Assembly: GCA_033398695.1 (NCBI GenBank) | Contig: CM065802.1 | Span: 79,098,096-79,162,095 of the forward strand | Length of the DNA stretch: 64,000 bases | Direction of reading: 5' to 3' | From: Orobanche coerulescens | Lineage: Eukaryota > Streptophyta > Magnoliopsida > Lamiales > Orobanchaceae | Shown here: positions 43,721 through 56,389 of the stretch, piece after piece | How the letters are laid out: the number at the start of each line of letters is the position of its first letter | Numbering within the stretch: the first letter of the stretch is position 1 | The notes under the pieces: model-generated | Database searches by the model: none | What the model saw: the letters and a program-made list of their open reading frames with translations, nothing else | What the model was told of the DNA's origin: nothing | Program-made: the position numbers and the translations under genes

Positions 43721-45099
43721 TCAAGACGAAAATAATTCTGGGTATCTGGACTTCATACTATCTTCCATCTCCCAAGTGGCTTCTTCAACTCCATGGCGTG
43801 ACCATTGAACCTTATCCAAAATGATCGATTTATTTCTCAATTGTTTGACTCGACTTTTGAGTATCTTGATCGGATTCTCTTCAAACATGTCATCCCTAGC
43901 GATTTCGATCTCACTAAAATCAATTACATGACTGGGATCTGATATGTACTTCCGTAACTGAGATACGTGGAACACATTATGAACATGACTCAATGATGGC
44001 GGTAAGGCCAACCTGTACGCCAACTCTCCAACTCTTTCAAGAATATCGAACGGTCCGATATATCTCGGACTCAACTTTCCTTTCTTTCCAAAACGAAAAA
44101 TTCCCTGAGTAGGAGAAACCTTTAAAAGCACGTTATCTCCAATATCAAATTCTAACGGGCGACGGCGTATATCTGTATAAGATTTCTGCCGACTCTGGGC
44201 GGTCAACAGTCTTTCACGAATCAAAGCTATCTTTTCTCGCGTCTGTACAATCAACTCCGGTTCCGTCCCGATCAAGTCTGACTTATCGTCCCAACACAGG
44301 GGTGATCTACATCTCCCCCGTATAATGCTTCGAAAGATGTCATCTTAATGGAAGCATGCCAACTATTATTGTAAGTGAATTCAATTAATGGTAGATGAAC
44401 TTCCCACTCAGTCGACCAATCTAAGGCACAAGCTCTCAGCATGTCCTCCACTGTTTGAATAGTCCTTTCGGATTGTCCGTCTGTCTGGGGATGATAAGCT
44501 GTACTAAAGTTTAGCTCGGTTCCCAAGGCTTTATGAACTGCTTTCCAAAAATATGACAGAAAGCGACCGTGTCGGTCAGAAATAATGGTCTTCGGCGTAC
44601 CATGCAATCGAACTATCTCTGCAATAAATACTCGTGCCAACTTCTCTGGTACCCAAGTGTCCTTAATGCCCAGAAAATGAGCCGATTTGGTTAGACGGTC
44701 AACTATCACCCAAATCATGTTCATCCCTGACTTGGTCCTCGGCATACTAGTGATAAAGTCCATCGACACATCTTCCCACTTCCATTCAGGAATCGGGAGC
44801 GGCTTCAGCATTCCAGTAGGCCGTTGATGCTCAATCTTAACTTACTGACAAATCAAACATTTCGAGACATAATCCGCTACATCTTTCTTTATGTTGCCCC
44901 ACCAAAAATTCTGCTTCAGATCCTTATACATCTTACTGGTTCCCGGGTGGATAGAATAGGGCGTGCTGTGAGCTTCCTTTATGATTGTCTGCTTCAAAAC
45001 ATCGGCATCGGGAACACAAAGTCGGCCCTAGAATCTCAAAACTCCGTCATCATGAGTTACGAATCCTGGGGCTTTTCCCTTGCTCACTTCATCGTGTAA
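43721..45099 (-). pseudogene. Integrase-chromodomain of E5
   Basis: Zinc region with HPG and a CxxC-type pair, core with [17 protein letters not shown] and DGQSERTI (DDE retained), GPY/F segment and a chromodomain-like tail (KVQWSRHGVEEATWE ... YPELFSS) ending in TGA at 43721-43723. Breaks: a TAG near 45028 (Gln expected), a TAA near 44844 (Gln expected) and a one-base deletion near 44305 that shifts frame before GTEPEL. The chromodomain itself is open. Confidence 0.88.
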
Positions 45100-46788
45100 C
45101 CGAATCATCAGAGGATCATCTAATTGCTTAGATTTGATTTCTTCGGTTAATGATGAAGTTAATTCCATCACACATAGTTGTCCCTGGACTCTTTGCAACC
45201 ATACTTCAATTCCTTCACGAATCAATTCCCGTTGATTGCTGGTCTGGGAGGTGAGAGTCGCCAGCATTCGAATAGAAACAAGCTTTCGGCTTAGTGCATC
45301 GGCCACCACATTTGCTTTACCTAGATGATAAAGAATTTCCAAGTCATAGTCCTTAATCAATTCTAGCCATCTCCTCTGCCGCATGTTCAACTCTTTCTGA
45401 CTGAAGATGTATTTGAGACTCTTATGATCCATGAATATCTGACAGTGAGTCCCGTACAAATAATGTCTCCAGATTTTCAAGGCAAAAAACACAGTTGCCA
45501 GCTCCAAATCATGCATTGGATAATTTATTTCGTAGGGCTTCAACTGTCGTGATGCGTAGGCAATCACCTTGTCATTATGCATCAGCACACACCCGAGACC
45601 TTGGTTTGAAGCGTCACTGTAAACTATAAATCCTATAATTCCGTGTGGTAGTGCTAAAATCAATGCCGCCGTCAATCTCTTTTTCAATTCATCAAAACTG
45701 GCCTGGCACATATCGCTCCACTCACACTTTTGGGTTTTCTGCAGTAATCGAGTAAGTAGGCGGGTTATTTTGGAAAACCCTTCCACGAACCGACGATAGT
45801 ACCCAGCCAGTCCTCGAAAACTTCTAACTTCCTTCATGTTCTTAGGAGGTTTCTAATCCATAATTGCTTCAACTTTATGGGGGTCTACTCGGACTCCTTC
45901 CGCTGATACCACATGACCGAGGAACATCACTTCCTTAAGCCATAATTCACACTTAGAAAGTTTGGCATATAGTTGCTCATTTCTCAAGAGGTCCAAAACG
46001 ATCCGTACATGTTGCGCATGCTCTTCTGGACTCTTGGAATAAACCAGAATATCATCAATAAAAACAAGTACGAATTTGTCTAAATACTCTATGAACACTC
46101 GATTCATCAACTGCATGAACATGGCAGGTGCATTAGTGAGACCAAATGGCATTACTACAAACTCATAGTGTCCGTAGCAAGTTTTGAATGCTGACTTCGG
46201 AACATCAGATTCCTTAATTCTCAACTGATGATATCCCGATCTCAGATCGATCTTAGAAAATAATGTTGCTCCTTGTAATTGGTCAAACAAATCATCAATC
46301 CGTGGCAACATGTACTTGTTCTTGATCGTCATCTTGTTCAGCTCTCGATAGTCAATACACAATCAAATCGATCCATCTTTCTTCCAGACAAATAGAACTG
46401 GTGCACCCCAGGGCGAAACGCTTGGCTGAATATAGCCTTTGTCCAGTAACTCTTCCAGTTGCTTCTTCAAATTGTACATCTCAGTAGGTGCCATACGATA
46501 CAGTGTTTTAGAAATCGGTGTAGTTCCTGGTTCCAGCTCGATGGTGAATTCTACATCTCGTCGTGGAGGTAGTCGAGGTAATTTATCAGGGAACACATCC
46601 AGAAATTCGTTCATAATAGGAATGGATGAAAGCTCTACTTTTCCATCTTCCTTCTTCATTGCGTAACACCAGTATCCAGTACAGCCCTGTTTTAGCAGTT
46701 TGACAACTTTCATTGCTTTGATCATCTTTTCTGAGCTTCCTGGTCTCCATCCCTTGAACAATATTTCGGAACCATCTTCAGCTCTCAT
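45100..46788 (-). pseudogene. Reverse transcriptase-RNase H of E5
   Basis: RT with [16 protein letters not shown] and the catalytic FIDD ([12 protein letters not shown]), RNase H with [13 protein letters not shown] and VVADALSRK. Stops at 46363 (TGA for CGA) and 45853 (TAG for TGG) are both transitions in the same reading frame. Active residues of both domains are present. Confidence 0.88.
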
Positions 46789-47082
46789 AGAGATATTCCT
46801 CTTCCGGTAGTTTACAATAGCCTCATATCAATTAATCCAATCATCTCCGAGAATCAGGTCGTTTCCTTGCATTTCTATCAAAATCAGATTTGATGGCCAC
46901 TCTCTGCCTCCAATGGATATAGGAAAATCTCTAGTTTCCAGGTTTCCTATAATTCTCTCCTTACTCGATAAACCTACAACATAAGGCTCACAATAATAAA
47001 AACTAGAAATGTTCAAACGATTTACACAAAACAATGATATAAATGAATGTGTAGCCCCTGTATCGAACAAAACACTAACTGG
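46789..47082 (-). pseudogene. Protease region of E5
   Basis: Active site LFDTGATHSFI intact, then LILGDDWIN followed by a TGA at 46828-46830 where Arg is expected. In frame with Gag (TAA at 47083-47085, Gln expected) and RT. Confidence 0.85.
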
Positions 47083-48368
47083 TTATGAAAGGATCTTAAC
47101 GGTACCTGATGCAACAACGGCATCCTGATCGTCTGCCATTCTCATCTCATAAAGGCGTGGGGGAACGGATACAGCACTTAATGCTCCCTTTCGGTCGATC
47201 TGTCCTCTGCCTCGTCCTCGACCAAAACTCTGGGGTAGCTGGACACTCTGCTGCGTCTGCTGAACACTTACTTCTTTCTGAGCCGGCCGCGAAGTATGAG
47301 CTCCATTTAACTTCGTGGCATCCTTACAGAACATCGCACGATGCCATTCCTGTCCACAATCATAAAATGTTACTGGAGAATGGAAACAATCACGCCAAAT
47401 GTGTCCTGGGCGACCACAATTAAAACAGTTCTTGACCACATCTGTCGGTGTTGATACCGCTCTGAAGTTCTTTCCGATCTTGGATGGATTTGGAGGTTTA
47501 TTAAATGAATGAAAGGATGACTGGGCTTTATGGGGCCCATTACTCTTATGCTCCGTGAAATTACCAGAGACTTTTTGTTTCTTGGACTCTGTGAACTTTT
47601 CCATCGCTGCTTCTTTTATTTCATACGCCAACGCTTTGTCCTGATACTGACAGAGAGTGGTGCATTCGAAACCTGACATGTACCTCTGTATCTCCGGTTT
47701 CATTCTCATATCGAAATGGATCATCATTTCTGTATCGGTTCTGACCAGGTGTCGAACAATCGCCATCTGCTGGTTAAATGTCTTAATCGCCTGAGATACT
47801 GGCACTTCTGAAGGTTGCGCAGAGAAAAATTCTTGAACTTTAGCTTCCCTCACTGGACGAGGGCAGTACTGTGCTTCCATCATCAATTTAAATTCTCCAC
47901 ATTCGGCATCATGATCTATACATCGGATGACTTCCCACCACTCGGACGCTTCCCCTGTCAGAAAGTACTGGGCAATAGAGGCTCTCCGGTCGTCTGGGCA
48001 ATTAATCTCGATGAATATTTTCTCCATCTCCTTCAACCAGTGATCCCATGTCGGTGTATCAGAAAAACCATCGAATTTTGGCGGTTGCATCTTTGCCACC
48101 TCCTACAGACATCGGTCTCCTTGATTTCCCAATCCTGGAATGCCTTTCTGTCTCTCTCCCGGTTGCAATCCTACTGCCACTTGCATTCGGTCCACAACCT
48201 GAGCAAACTGAGTCATCTGGTTGATCACCTGACGAAGGATGTCGGGAACAACAGGTTCTGGTTCGTTGTTAGTAGATTCTTGTGTCTCGCCTGATTTGAA
48301 GGCGAAGCTTCTCTCTCAGCATTCCTACGTCTGCGTCCGCGATCGCGACCACGTCCTCCTCTCAACAT
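47083..48368 (-). pseudogene. Gag of E5
   Basis: The start is probably the ATG at 48366-48368 (MLRGGRGRDRGRRRR), the usual basic Tekay start. A frameshift and a TAG near 48106 precede the main open segment (47083-48099), which holds the capsid region (INCPDDRRASIAQYFL, EWWEV) and two zinc knuckles. The first is CFNCGRPGHIWRDC; the second, YDCGQEWHRAMFC, has lost its first Cys. The 48369-48603 stretch is leader. Confidence 0.85.
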
Positions 48369-48603
48369 ACTATAAACATAAATACTCTATATACAGGTAA
48401 AAATATCGTCCTAATATTCAAATGTAAAGAGGTATCACATGTAAAGGACGAGATAGAGTTTAGGAACTTACAACCACCGCTCGCACGAAGACGTAGGCAG
48501 TACAGTGATGTTATTCACGGCCGGTTATCTCAAAAGACATATACGACCCCTATTTTAACCCAACGGCCAAGATATCCATAATCTTAGCTACTATACCATA
48601 TTC

Positions 48604-50997
48604 TGTAACACCCCCGATATTTTTAGGAATATTACAGCACTATAAATCCTTTACGTAAGAATTTACAAGGCTGAGGAAACGAAATGACAATAACAAGCAC
48701 CAAGAAACGACGGCAACAGAAATAAAATACAACGAGTCTGACTAAGTACTGAAAATACATACGTCCAACGGTGAATATTAATACATAACCAAACCCAACA
48801 TCAAAAACATTACGTACTCAAGTACTTAATCAAAAACAACACAAACATCTGATAAATAAATCCAACCGGAACATCAATCTGCACCTTCGTCATCATGCAG
48901 CTCCAGTGGTTGTTTTCCCGCTCTCCTAGTTCCTGAACATAAAACAAATGTTCACCCCCGGAGGGGTTAGAACAACGATGCTAGTACAAGTACGATAATT
49001 ATACAACAATAATCATGGCAAGTTTCTCCAACGAGAAATAATAACAACATGTAACACATTACGATAATCTCAACATACTGATAGTATTCCAACGATCCAG
49101 CGCACACAGCTATAGTTACCCATGATGATCCCGTCGGACCAATGCATGGTGGAATTACCTGTCCAACGATCCAGCGCACACAGCTATAGATTCCCATGAT
49201 GATCCCATCGGACCAACGCATGGTGGACAATTAATCACAACACATATGCACAGTACAACAATAACATAACCGACATAATACGAACAACTATAATTAAAGT
49301 ACTTGCCTCAAATTGACGATAAGGATAATACTTCGCCAAATATCAATACACTCGAAGGTCAACCCCTCGATCTATCACATTGCAAGCTCGAACCTTAAAC
49401 AATAGAAATGAATAAAGAGTTCATCTTACGTCATATAACTAACTCACAAACATCTAACATCCTAAATTATGTCCGAAAGTTGTCAACAAAACGTATCCTG
49501 CCTGATGTCTGCATAACATACGTTACATACCCAATGTAACATACGTTAAGTCTGCTCGTTAGAGTACGTAAGCTCTGAAGCATAACGCACGCTAAGCAGG
49601 CATTTGACAGTTTTCTTCTCTGATCAGACGACTGTCTTACCTGATGATATAACATACGTAATGCATAATGCTTAACGTACGTTATACTCACAAATACATT
49701 TCTCATGCGAACAAGAATAATCATATAGTGTTTGACGTTTCCGAATTCCAGGATAAACATGTCAAAACCCTCAATGTTCATACAGCTAAATTCGATTAAC
49801 AAGGGTGACAATAATCAAAAGTCTTGATCATTTCTAAAACATCCACATGAATATCTTCATCTCCAGAAATCGCTATGAGTCATGAATTTAGCTATAATAA
49901 TACTTAATACTACACATGGATTATTCTTGGTGAAAATCCTAAGAATTCATTTTCCTTGAATATTCCTATTTAAGTGATGGCATTCACAATACCTTGGTAA
50001 ACAAGTGACTCATAATCAACATCCAACATGTGTAACAATCTCAGGAACTATATCAAAGGTTAAATCTCGAAAATGCTCAGTTAATAATCTTCTTACTCAA
50101 GGAAGGTCTCAAATAAGTTCATCTTAACTTCTAACAACATAGTGTTCAACTTAAAGTGTTACTCACTAATCCAATGATCTCAAAAGCATGCTCATATCAT
50201 TCCTTACGAACAAGGATTAGATTTTGGAAAGTATCAACATACCTTAACGTAGAATACAATGATGAACACTTGACGAAAATCCAACATCGAAAGCTTGAGT
50301 ACCAATCCAAGGTGCTTCCAAATTCTCAATGATCGAGTATAGATGATATATAGGTGTTAAAGTAGCAAATGGAGCTCTCTAGACTTGAAGGAAATGAAAG
50401 GGAAGTGAAAATAAACGAGGTGAAATGAAATGGGGTGCTGTCCCATTTATATTGTCTTAAGCTTTATGTACGTTAGCCTTAGTGCTTAACGTGCGTTATA
50501 CACTTAGTGTACGCTATCTACTATCCTTAGCGTACGTTATCGTCCAATGATAGCTTACTGCCTCGCTCATGTTCTCTCTTATGTATGATACATAAACACT
50601 GTTACGTACGTAATCAACATACTTAGCGTATGTTATGTACATCCCTTAGCGTACGTAAATCTCTGTTGACCCAAAACTGTCCAGGTTCATTCCGCGGGAA
50701 TCTTATCCGGGCCCTCCACCAACTGGCCCATGTGCTAGCCGCCTTGATCAATTATTGGCTATCTTACGTACACTATCCTACACTCATAGCATACACTATC
50801 TGTAGTACATAACGTACGTTACGCTTACTTGCTAGAGTACGTTATGGCGTAGTTGCATGAGATTTTACAAGTTGTTATTATCATGCATGTGGATATGAAT
50901 ACGGAAAGATCATACTTCGATTATCGATATCACAAATTCGAATAATACAGGGTTCATATACAGACAAAAATACTCAACATTTTATCCGAATATTACA
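48604..50997 (-). repeat. 5' LTR of E5 (2,394 bp)
   Basis: Intact version of the E5 LTR without the MULE, from TGTAACACCCCCG to CGAATATTACA. TATA region near 50445-50452, palindrome array about 50464-50850, downstream quartet near 49505-49590, GACG hairpins at 49127-49140 and 49201-49214. Confidence 0.9.
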
Positions 50998-51002
50998 CAT
51001 AT

Positions 51003-52148
51003 CACCATATCCATTAGTTACATGTCCATTAGTGTGATCGACATCATCAAATTTGATCTCTTCATAGACTATTCTGTTACCCCTGACCAAAGTGAAGCAA
51101 CTGCTGATATTTATACTTTCTCATAAGTTGAATGCTCCATGTAACTTATGAGAATCATGAAATAACTTAAAACAGATTCAACTGCAAAAGACCTTTTTAT
51201 TAAAGAAAGAAAGGGACTTGCCTCTCCCCTATCCTATATAGATTGAAATTTCAACCCCCCTCCCCCAAACCGCCTTTCTTCCTACCGACTGACATTTGTT
51301 GACACTGGAACAAAGTACTCAAGAAGTACTCGTTGGGAAAGTCTCTCACATAAAGAACTAAGATAGTCATCATTAGAGGGCGTTTTTACAAATTAAGTTT
51401 TATGGAGTTGTCTCTGTTGGCTGGTGTAGTGAACAACATGTTATGTGATTCTCTCACATCATATTCATAAGCCAGTTTGGATGATCCACAATGCACCCAT
51501 GCACATATTGAAATGGGAAAAAGTTTAAGCCAAGGAATCTCACGTGGATCCTATATGGATTTCTCCCAGATCTTCCCTACATCTTTTATCTATGGATAGT
51601 CCTACCAGGACGCATCTTCGTGTGGATAAGGTAACAACTAACAAATAGATCTAAAATAAAACTTACCTGCTGCCAAGAATACTCATTACAAATACCATCT
51701 TCAAGGAATCCAATACACTACAGATGATCTGAAATCATACTCTCAAATCTAGCCAATCAATAATTCCAGAACTACATATTCGACTACAAATCTCCTATAG
51801 ATCCAGTAAACTATAAGTAATAATTAATAATAAATATTGACCTGAATGCTTATAGGGTTCAAATCGAGTTGCCATATGAGCTGCCAAGGCATCGTCGCCG
51901 TTTCTCAAAAACACGAACTCTGCACTAAACCAATACAAAACACGGTATCTCAATAACAGTGCAAATAAAACATGCATATGTATATATACACACATATATA
52001 TATAAATACATATGTGTTTGTGCGTGTGTGTGTGTGAGTTTACCTTAAGAGTACAAATGGAGGTTTTCTTGCGTTTTCTTGCGACGGGAGTGAAGATGTA
52101 GATGGTCGATTTATCTTTATGGGGAAGTTTTAAAACTACAGGAGGCAC
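51003..52148 (-). pseudogene. Exon-like gene fragment interrupted by E5
   Basis: On the minus strand: an ATG at 52146-52148 opens a 35-codon exon (MPPVVLKLPHKDKSTIYIFT...) with an AAG|GTAAAC donor near 52043. After a CA/TA microsatellite intron comes an exon-like block at about 51841-51909 (FVFLRNGDDALAAHMATRF) with a TCAG|GTCAAT donor. A third lies at about 51668-51705 (DGICNEYSWQQ, CAG|GTAAGT). At 51003-51120 an open frame (CFTLVRGNRIVYEE...) runs to the E5 target duplication and resumes beyond E5 at 39515 with an AAG|GTATGT donor near 39465. I do not recognise the protein. It may be a host gene or a captured fragment. Confidence 0.35.
51970..52040. repeat. CA/TA microsatellite
   Basis: Alternating TATA and CACA/TGTG runs (ACACACATATATATATA, then GTGTGTGTGTGTG), within the putative first intron of the fragment described at 51003-52148. 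Confidence 0.7.
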
Positions 52149-53030
52149 AGTGATCGGCCAATTACAAAAAATGTCCCGATCTTATTTAAATTTTTTATTA
52201 ATTGAAGTTTTTTTTTTCGTGCTTCGCATGTATTAATTGCGACGGAAGTTTTTTTTATTAATTGAAGTTTTTACCTGTGAGCACTGTATCACCTTTGACT
52301 TTACATATTCTTGGGATGCACATCATGATTTAGATAATTAATTACAACCAATAATTATCTGCATAACTTTTTATTATAAATATGAAGGGACTACATCCTT
52401 CACATTCCCATCATTTAACTTTATACATAAACATACATAAAAATTGAAGTCATTAAGACTCCATAATAAATTTTAGGACTTAATCTTTTAGTATATATGA
52501 TGACTCAAAGTAAAGATGAGAGTTAAACATGCTCAATGTAAGAGTTCAAAGATTTGGAGAGACTACAGGGAAATAAACTCATTTCTTTTTTCATTTATTA
52601 TCATTTGATGTTTGCGAAGTGGTTGTCGGTACCAAATTATTGGTCATAATATACTTAAGAACAGTTTAGACGGGTAGTTGGAGGGGCTGAAAAATGTGTT
52701 CCCAACTTTACCAAAAATATACTAATAAATATATTTAATAATAAAAACATAACAACAAATATACTTAAGAAGATGGGCAGTTCTCTAAATTTGAGTATGT
52801 CAAAGAGCTAATGAAAAAAACTTAATTTCTTAAATTTTTCAAAAATAATTCTTTGGGCTCAAAATTTTTCTCCAAAAAAGTATTCACCAAATATTAACTC
52901 CTCGACAAAGTCAAACAATTATTTTATCTCAAAGAAAAATCTTTTTTTTTTTAATCCAAGAAGCTATTTACTAAACAAAGATTCATACTTTTAATGTGGA
53001 GATGTCAACTTTATCCGTACCAAATCCTAA
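52149..53030. other. AT-rich stretch without genes
   Basis: A direct repeat of TTTTTTATTAATTGAAGTTTTT near 52188 and 52252 is the only structure noticed. It could contain the promoter of the gene-like fragment to its left. No ORF of interest. Confidence 0.4.
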
Positions 53031-53099
53031 ACTATCGAATAAACCCGTAATAGGTTCGGGTATCTAGATGATTTTTACAGAATTCCAGAAAAAAAAGAA

Positions 53100-53900
53100 A
53101 AATCGGCCTAAACCCTAGCCGACCGCACACGCCGCGACCACTTCGCCGGACCCATGCCGCATCCTGCGGCGCACTACCACGACCAGTCCTCCGGAATCCT
53201 GTCGCATCCTGCTGCAGACCGCCGCGATCAGTCCACCCGGACCCCTGCCGCGATCGACCTTGATCGACCACTGTCGCACTCTGCCGCGATCGACTGTGAT
53301 CGATCCTGATCGTCCTCTGCCGCAGCAATTCGACCCATCCCCGATCGTCCCGCTCGGCCAGTCCGCCCGTGCTGACCAAATCCTGCGTCCAACCCCGATC
53401 GCCCCGCTCGGCCAGTCTGCCCGTGCTGACCAAATCCTGCGTCCAGCCACGATCGATCCTGCTCGCCCTCCTGCCGATCCAGCCTAGCCGCGACCACAGT
53501 CCGCCCGTGCTGACCGTGTCCCTCATCCATTCCCATCTGACGCATCCGTGATCGACCCTGCTCGGCCCCTCCCGAACACTGCCACCATAGTCCGCCCGTG
53601 CCGATCGTGCCCCGCATCCGTCCCGATCTGACCCAGCCGTGATCGATCCTGCTCGGCCCCTGCCAAACCCTACCACCACCTGCCAATCCAACCCAACCCC
53701 GATCCGATTAGGCCCCCGCCTACACTGCCCGACCAAGCGATGACCAGCACCGCCTTTCGCGTCCGACCCTATCAAGCCCAGATCGTCTGCGCCGACCTCC
53801 ACCACTCACCGACCCGACCAGCTCCAGCCCAGTTGCCCGTTGCCGAAAGCCGCGACCCAATACAGCCATCCGATCTAACCGGGTTCAAAGTCTCGGTCCA
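53100..53900. repeat. GC-rich degenerate minisatellite island
   Basis: A sharply GC-rich stretch in AT-rich surroundings, full of CGATCGA and GCCCGTGCTGACC boxes. A clear 54 bp tandem pair is at 53341-53394 and 53395-53448, and a 91 bp pair starts at 53499 and 53590. Long ORFs on both strands follow from the lack of TA-containing stop codons, not from a gene. Confidence 0.65.
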
Positions 53901-54543
53901 AAGAACCGAACATCGATTTAATTTGTGATTTTCTGAAACTGCCAAAATTGTGCCCCCGATTTCACGTTGTCGCATCGACTAGCAATCAGTAGATCGAAGC
54001 ACATCACCAATTACTCCATATCATGTGCCTAATTTCATAATTGAGGTAATTATATAAACTTGTCCCTATTTCAATTCTCTCATTTCGGGAATTTTTTTGG
54101 GGACATGGGTTATTGGGTTCTTTATCTCCCATGCTACTTTGCGGTGGATGAGACCGCTAGAGAATTCGGTATCTCTGCATGTCGAAGAAAACTGTGTAAT
54201 GGTCCTGGAGGAGTCACGAAATTGTTGAAAGTCGATACTTGTGGTTGTTGCATACACCACGTATCTGGGTGCGATTTGATATCACCATTCTTGTTGACTT
54301 TACTAACAACAATTAAGGGAAGTATATCGAGTAACGGTTATGTTACACACTTTTAATGTATCGATCGTGACCGTTTACATTGTCACTGAAAATATAACAA
54401 AACTAAATTCCTCTTGTTTATATCTTGTAGATGGCACAAATATCCAATATTCACCCAGAGTTCGAAACCCTTCACCACGCTGGTGAGGAGTACTATAAGT
54501 TGGGTCTCAGACGTTTGCTTGGCGTTCGTCGGTAGGAGATTAT
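53901..54543. other. Unassigned stretch, possible small coding remnants
   Basis: At 54432 a TTGTAG|ATGGCACAAATATCC boundary opens MAQISNIHPEFETLHH..., which faintly resembles copia Gag starts but closes after 34 codons. A 98-codon plus-strand ORF at 54060-54356 has no recognised domain. Nothing else seen. Confidence 0.25.
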
Positions 54544-54973
54544 TGTTGGGAATGGGACCCTAGGACATTCTATGTGCCTATATTTGTAATTGTCACATTT
54601 AAATAAAGTTATTTGATATCATTTATTTCTCGTTGATTATTACAATAAGTGTATGTTTTAATATTATAGTAATCGAATAATAGTTATTCATGAATAATAA
54701 GATTATTCAAATGTCCCTGGTCCAATCACGTTTAGTGGAGAGTCAAGTGAATAATATACTTATATAAGTTTGATTGATAATCATCGAATGATTATGCGTA
54801 TGGCACAGATCAAACTTATGGGTATTGGTTGGAGAACGCAATACTGGACAAACCAGCATTGAGATCACTGCATGGAAATGTCATAAGTGAATCTCAATAT
54901 AAAAGTATGTCAATAAATCCTTGAACCTGAGATTATCATAGAGTCCAACATGATAACTGCTATACCTTGACAT
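54544..54973 (+). repeat. Possible copia LTR, interrupted by E6
   Basis: Begins TGTTGGGAATGGGACCC and continues with an AAATAAAGTTATTT stretch typical of plant copia LTRs. E6 starts directly after it at 54974, so the remainder would lie beyond the window. Identification rests on resemblance only. Confidence 0.35.
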
Positions 54974-55743
54974 TGTAACACCTCGAGATATTCAGTGTAT
55001 ATTACAGCGCCGTGGACCCCTACATGGGACCCACCAGGCTATAATCAAGAAAACTTCACCCGACTAACCATCTCGGTTAGCGAGGACACACATTTAAATG
55101 ATATGACATAAAAAGATACGCCCGGAGCAACCGGCGAAATAAGCATCAACCGACATTGTAACAATTTAAAGTAATACAATACGGAGTTTGAAATGAAAAG
55201 CCTAAGTACTCGCGAGTACAATCTATAAGTTTATAACTGTGAGAACAACCATATCGAAATGGACAAAAGAAATAAAAAGACCCAAATGCACATGTCAACG
55301 ACCCTGGCCAACATCCTCGTACTATCCCGGTGCCCGCTCGTCCGGATAATCATAACCTGAAATCCATAACAAGAATTTCCCCAAAACGGGTTCCCAAAGG
55401 GGTTAGCAATTACACTAGTACAAGTAATCAAGGCAAACCAATCGCTTACACATTTCATAGTACATGCACCAATATCAATTTCAAAAGCCAAAACCAGACA
55501 TGTCTTTTTCGGAAACAAACAGTCAAACATTTTGCCTCGGGAACAGAGTAATATCATTGATCCCGCCCGAGGCCTCTAAGGACCCTCCCGAGCTGGACAT
55601 ATCGTAAAACAAAACACGCACATGCATCGCCTTGGGAACAGAGTAATATCATTGATCCCGCCCGAGGCCTCTAAGGACCCTCCCGAGCTGGCTAGCTAAA
55701 CAAACTCATGAATCCAGGACTCAACCCTTTGGACTCCCTCCTT

Positions 55744-55757
55744 GATCCCGTCGGACC
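55744..55757 (-). promoter_or_regulatory. GACG-loop hairpin in the E6 LTR
   Basis: The minus strand reads GGTCC-GACG-GGATC within TCACCTCGAGTTGGTCCGAC, which lines up with the E3 module. The right LTR copy is at 62893-62906. Confidence 0.5.
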
Positions 55758-56389
55758 AACTCGAGGTGAGCAAATCACACACAAAATACATTACCATTCC
55801 ACGTTAAGCATAAAGGTTTCCAAAAAAAATACTTGCCTTGAATAATTGATGACACAACGAACGGAAAGGATAATCACCGACGAACGCTAGGAATCAACGG
55901 AACCGAACCTAACGATTCGAAGAACATAATCACAAACAACTCTAGACGAATACGGAAATGGAATACACCCGCAAACCCGCCTACGATTCATGTATATTCG
56001 TACAAAAATAACAATGAGGGCGGACCACAACTAAACCCTCTCGATTTCGCAAAACCATGAAAATATACCATGAATCCGTAGGAAAACTAATGATAACGAC
56101 AAGATTAATCATATACATCAAGAATCCACCAATAAAACGGAACGAATCGGACGAAAATCCCAAAAACCCCAATTTATCAAAAAGTAGGGTTCTAAGAGAT
56201 TTTACCTTGGATTAGGATGAAAGATTCGTGTTGATGTTGTTATAATACACCAAGAACTCAAGGAAGATGTTGAATGAGATGATTGGAAGAAGAAATCGTC
56301 AAGAATCGCCCAAAATCGCCAAAGGAGTTCTTAAGCCGCGGGGAGGAGAAGAAGTGAACGTAATACGTTCATCTGGGTCAACTCCCTGG

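Larger units (their letters stand above)
39521..50997 (-). mobile_element. E5, complete Tekay-type Ty3/gypsy element (degenerate)
   Basis: LTRs 39521-43685 (with a 1.8 kb MULE inside) and 48604-50997, target duplications CATAT at 39516-39520 and 50998-51002, gag-pol on the minus strand. The primer site at 48587-48598 is decayed (minus-strand TGGTATAGTAGC). Six in-frame stops in gag-pol are all explained by single C-to-T or G-to-A changes. It interrupts an exon-like sequence whose two halves are at 39460-39515 and 51003-51120. Confidence 0.93.

Noticed and set aside
53032..53805. Long minus-strand ORF of 257 codons
   Set aside because: It lies in a GC-rich minisatellite where several frames on both strands are open; the product is low-complexity and shows no domain.
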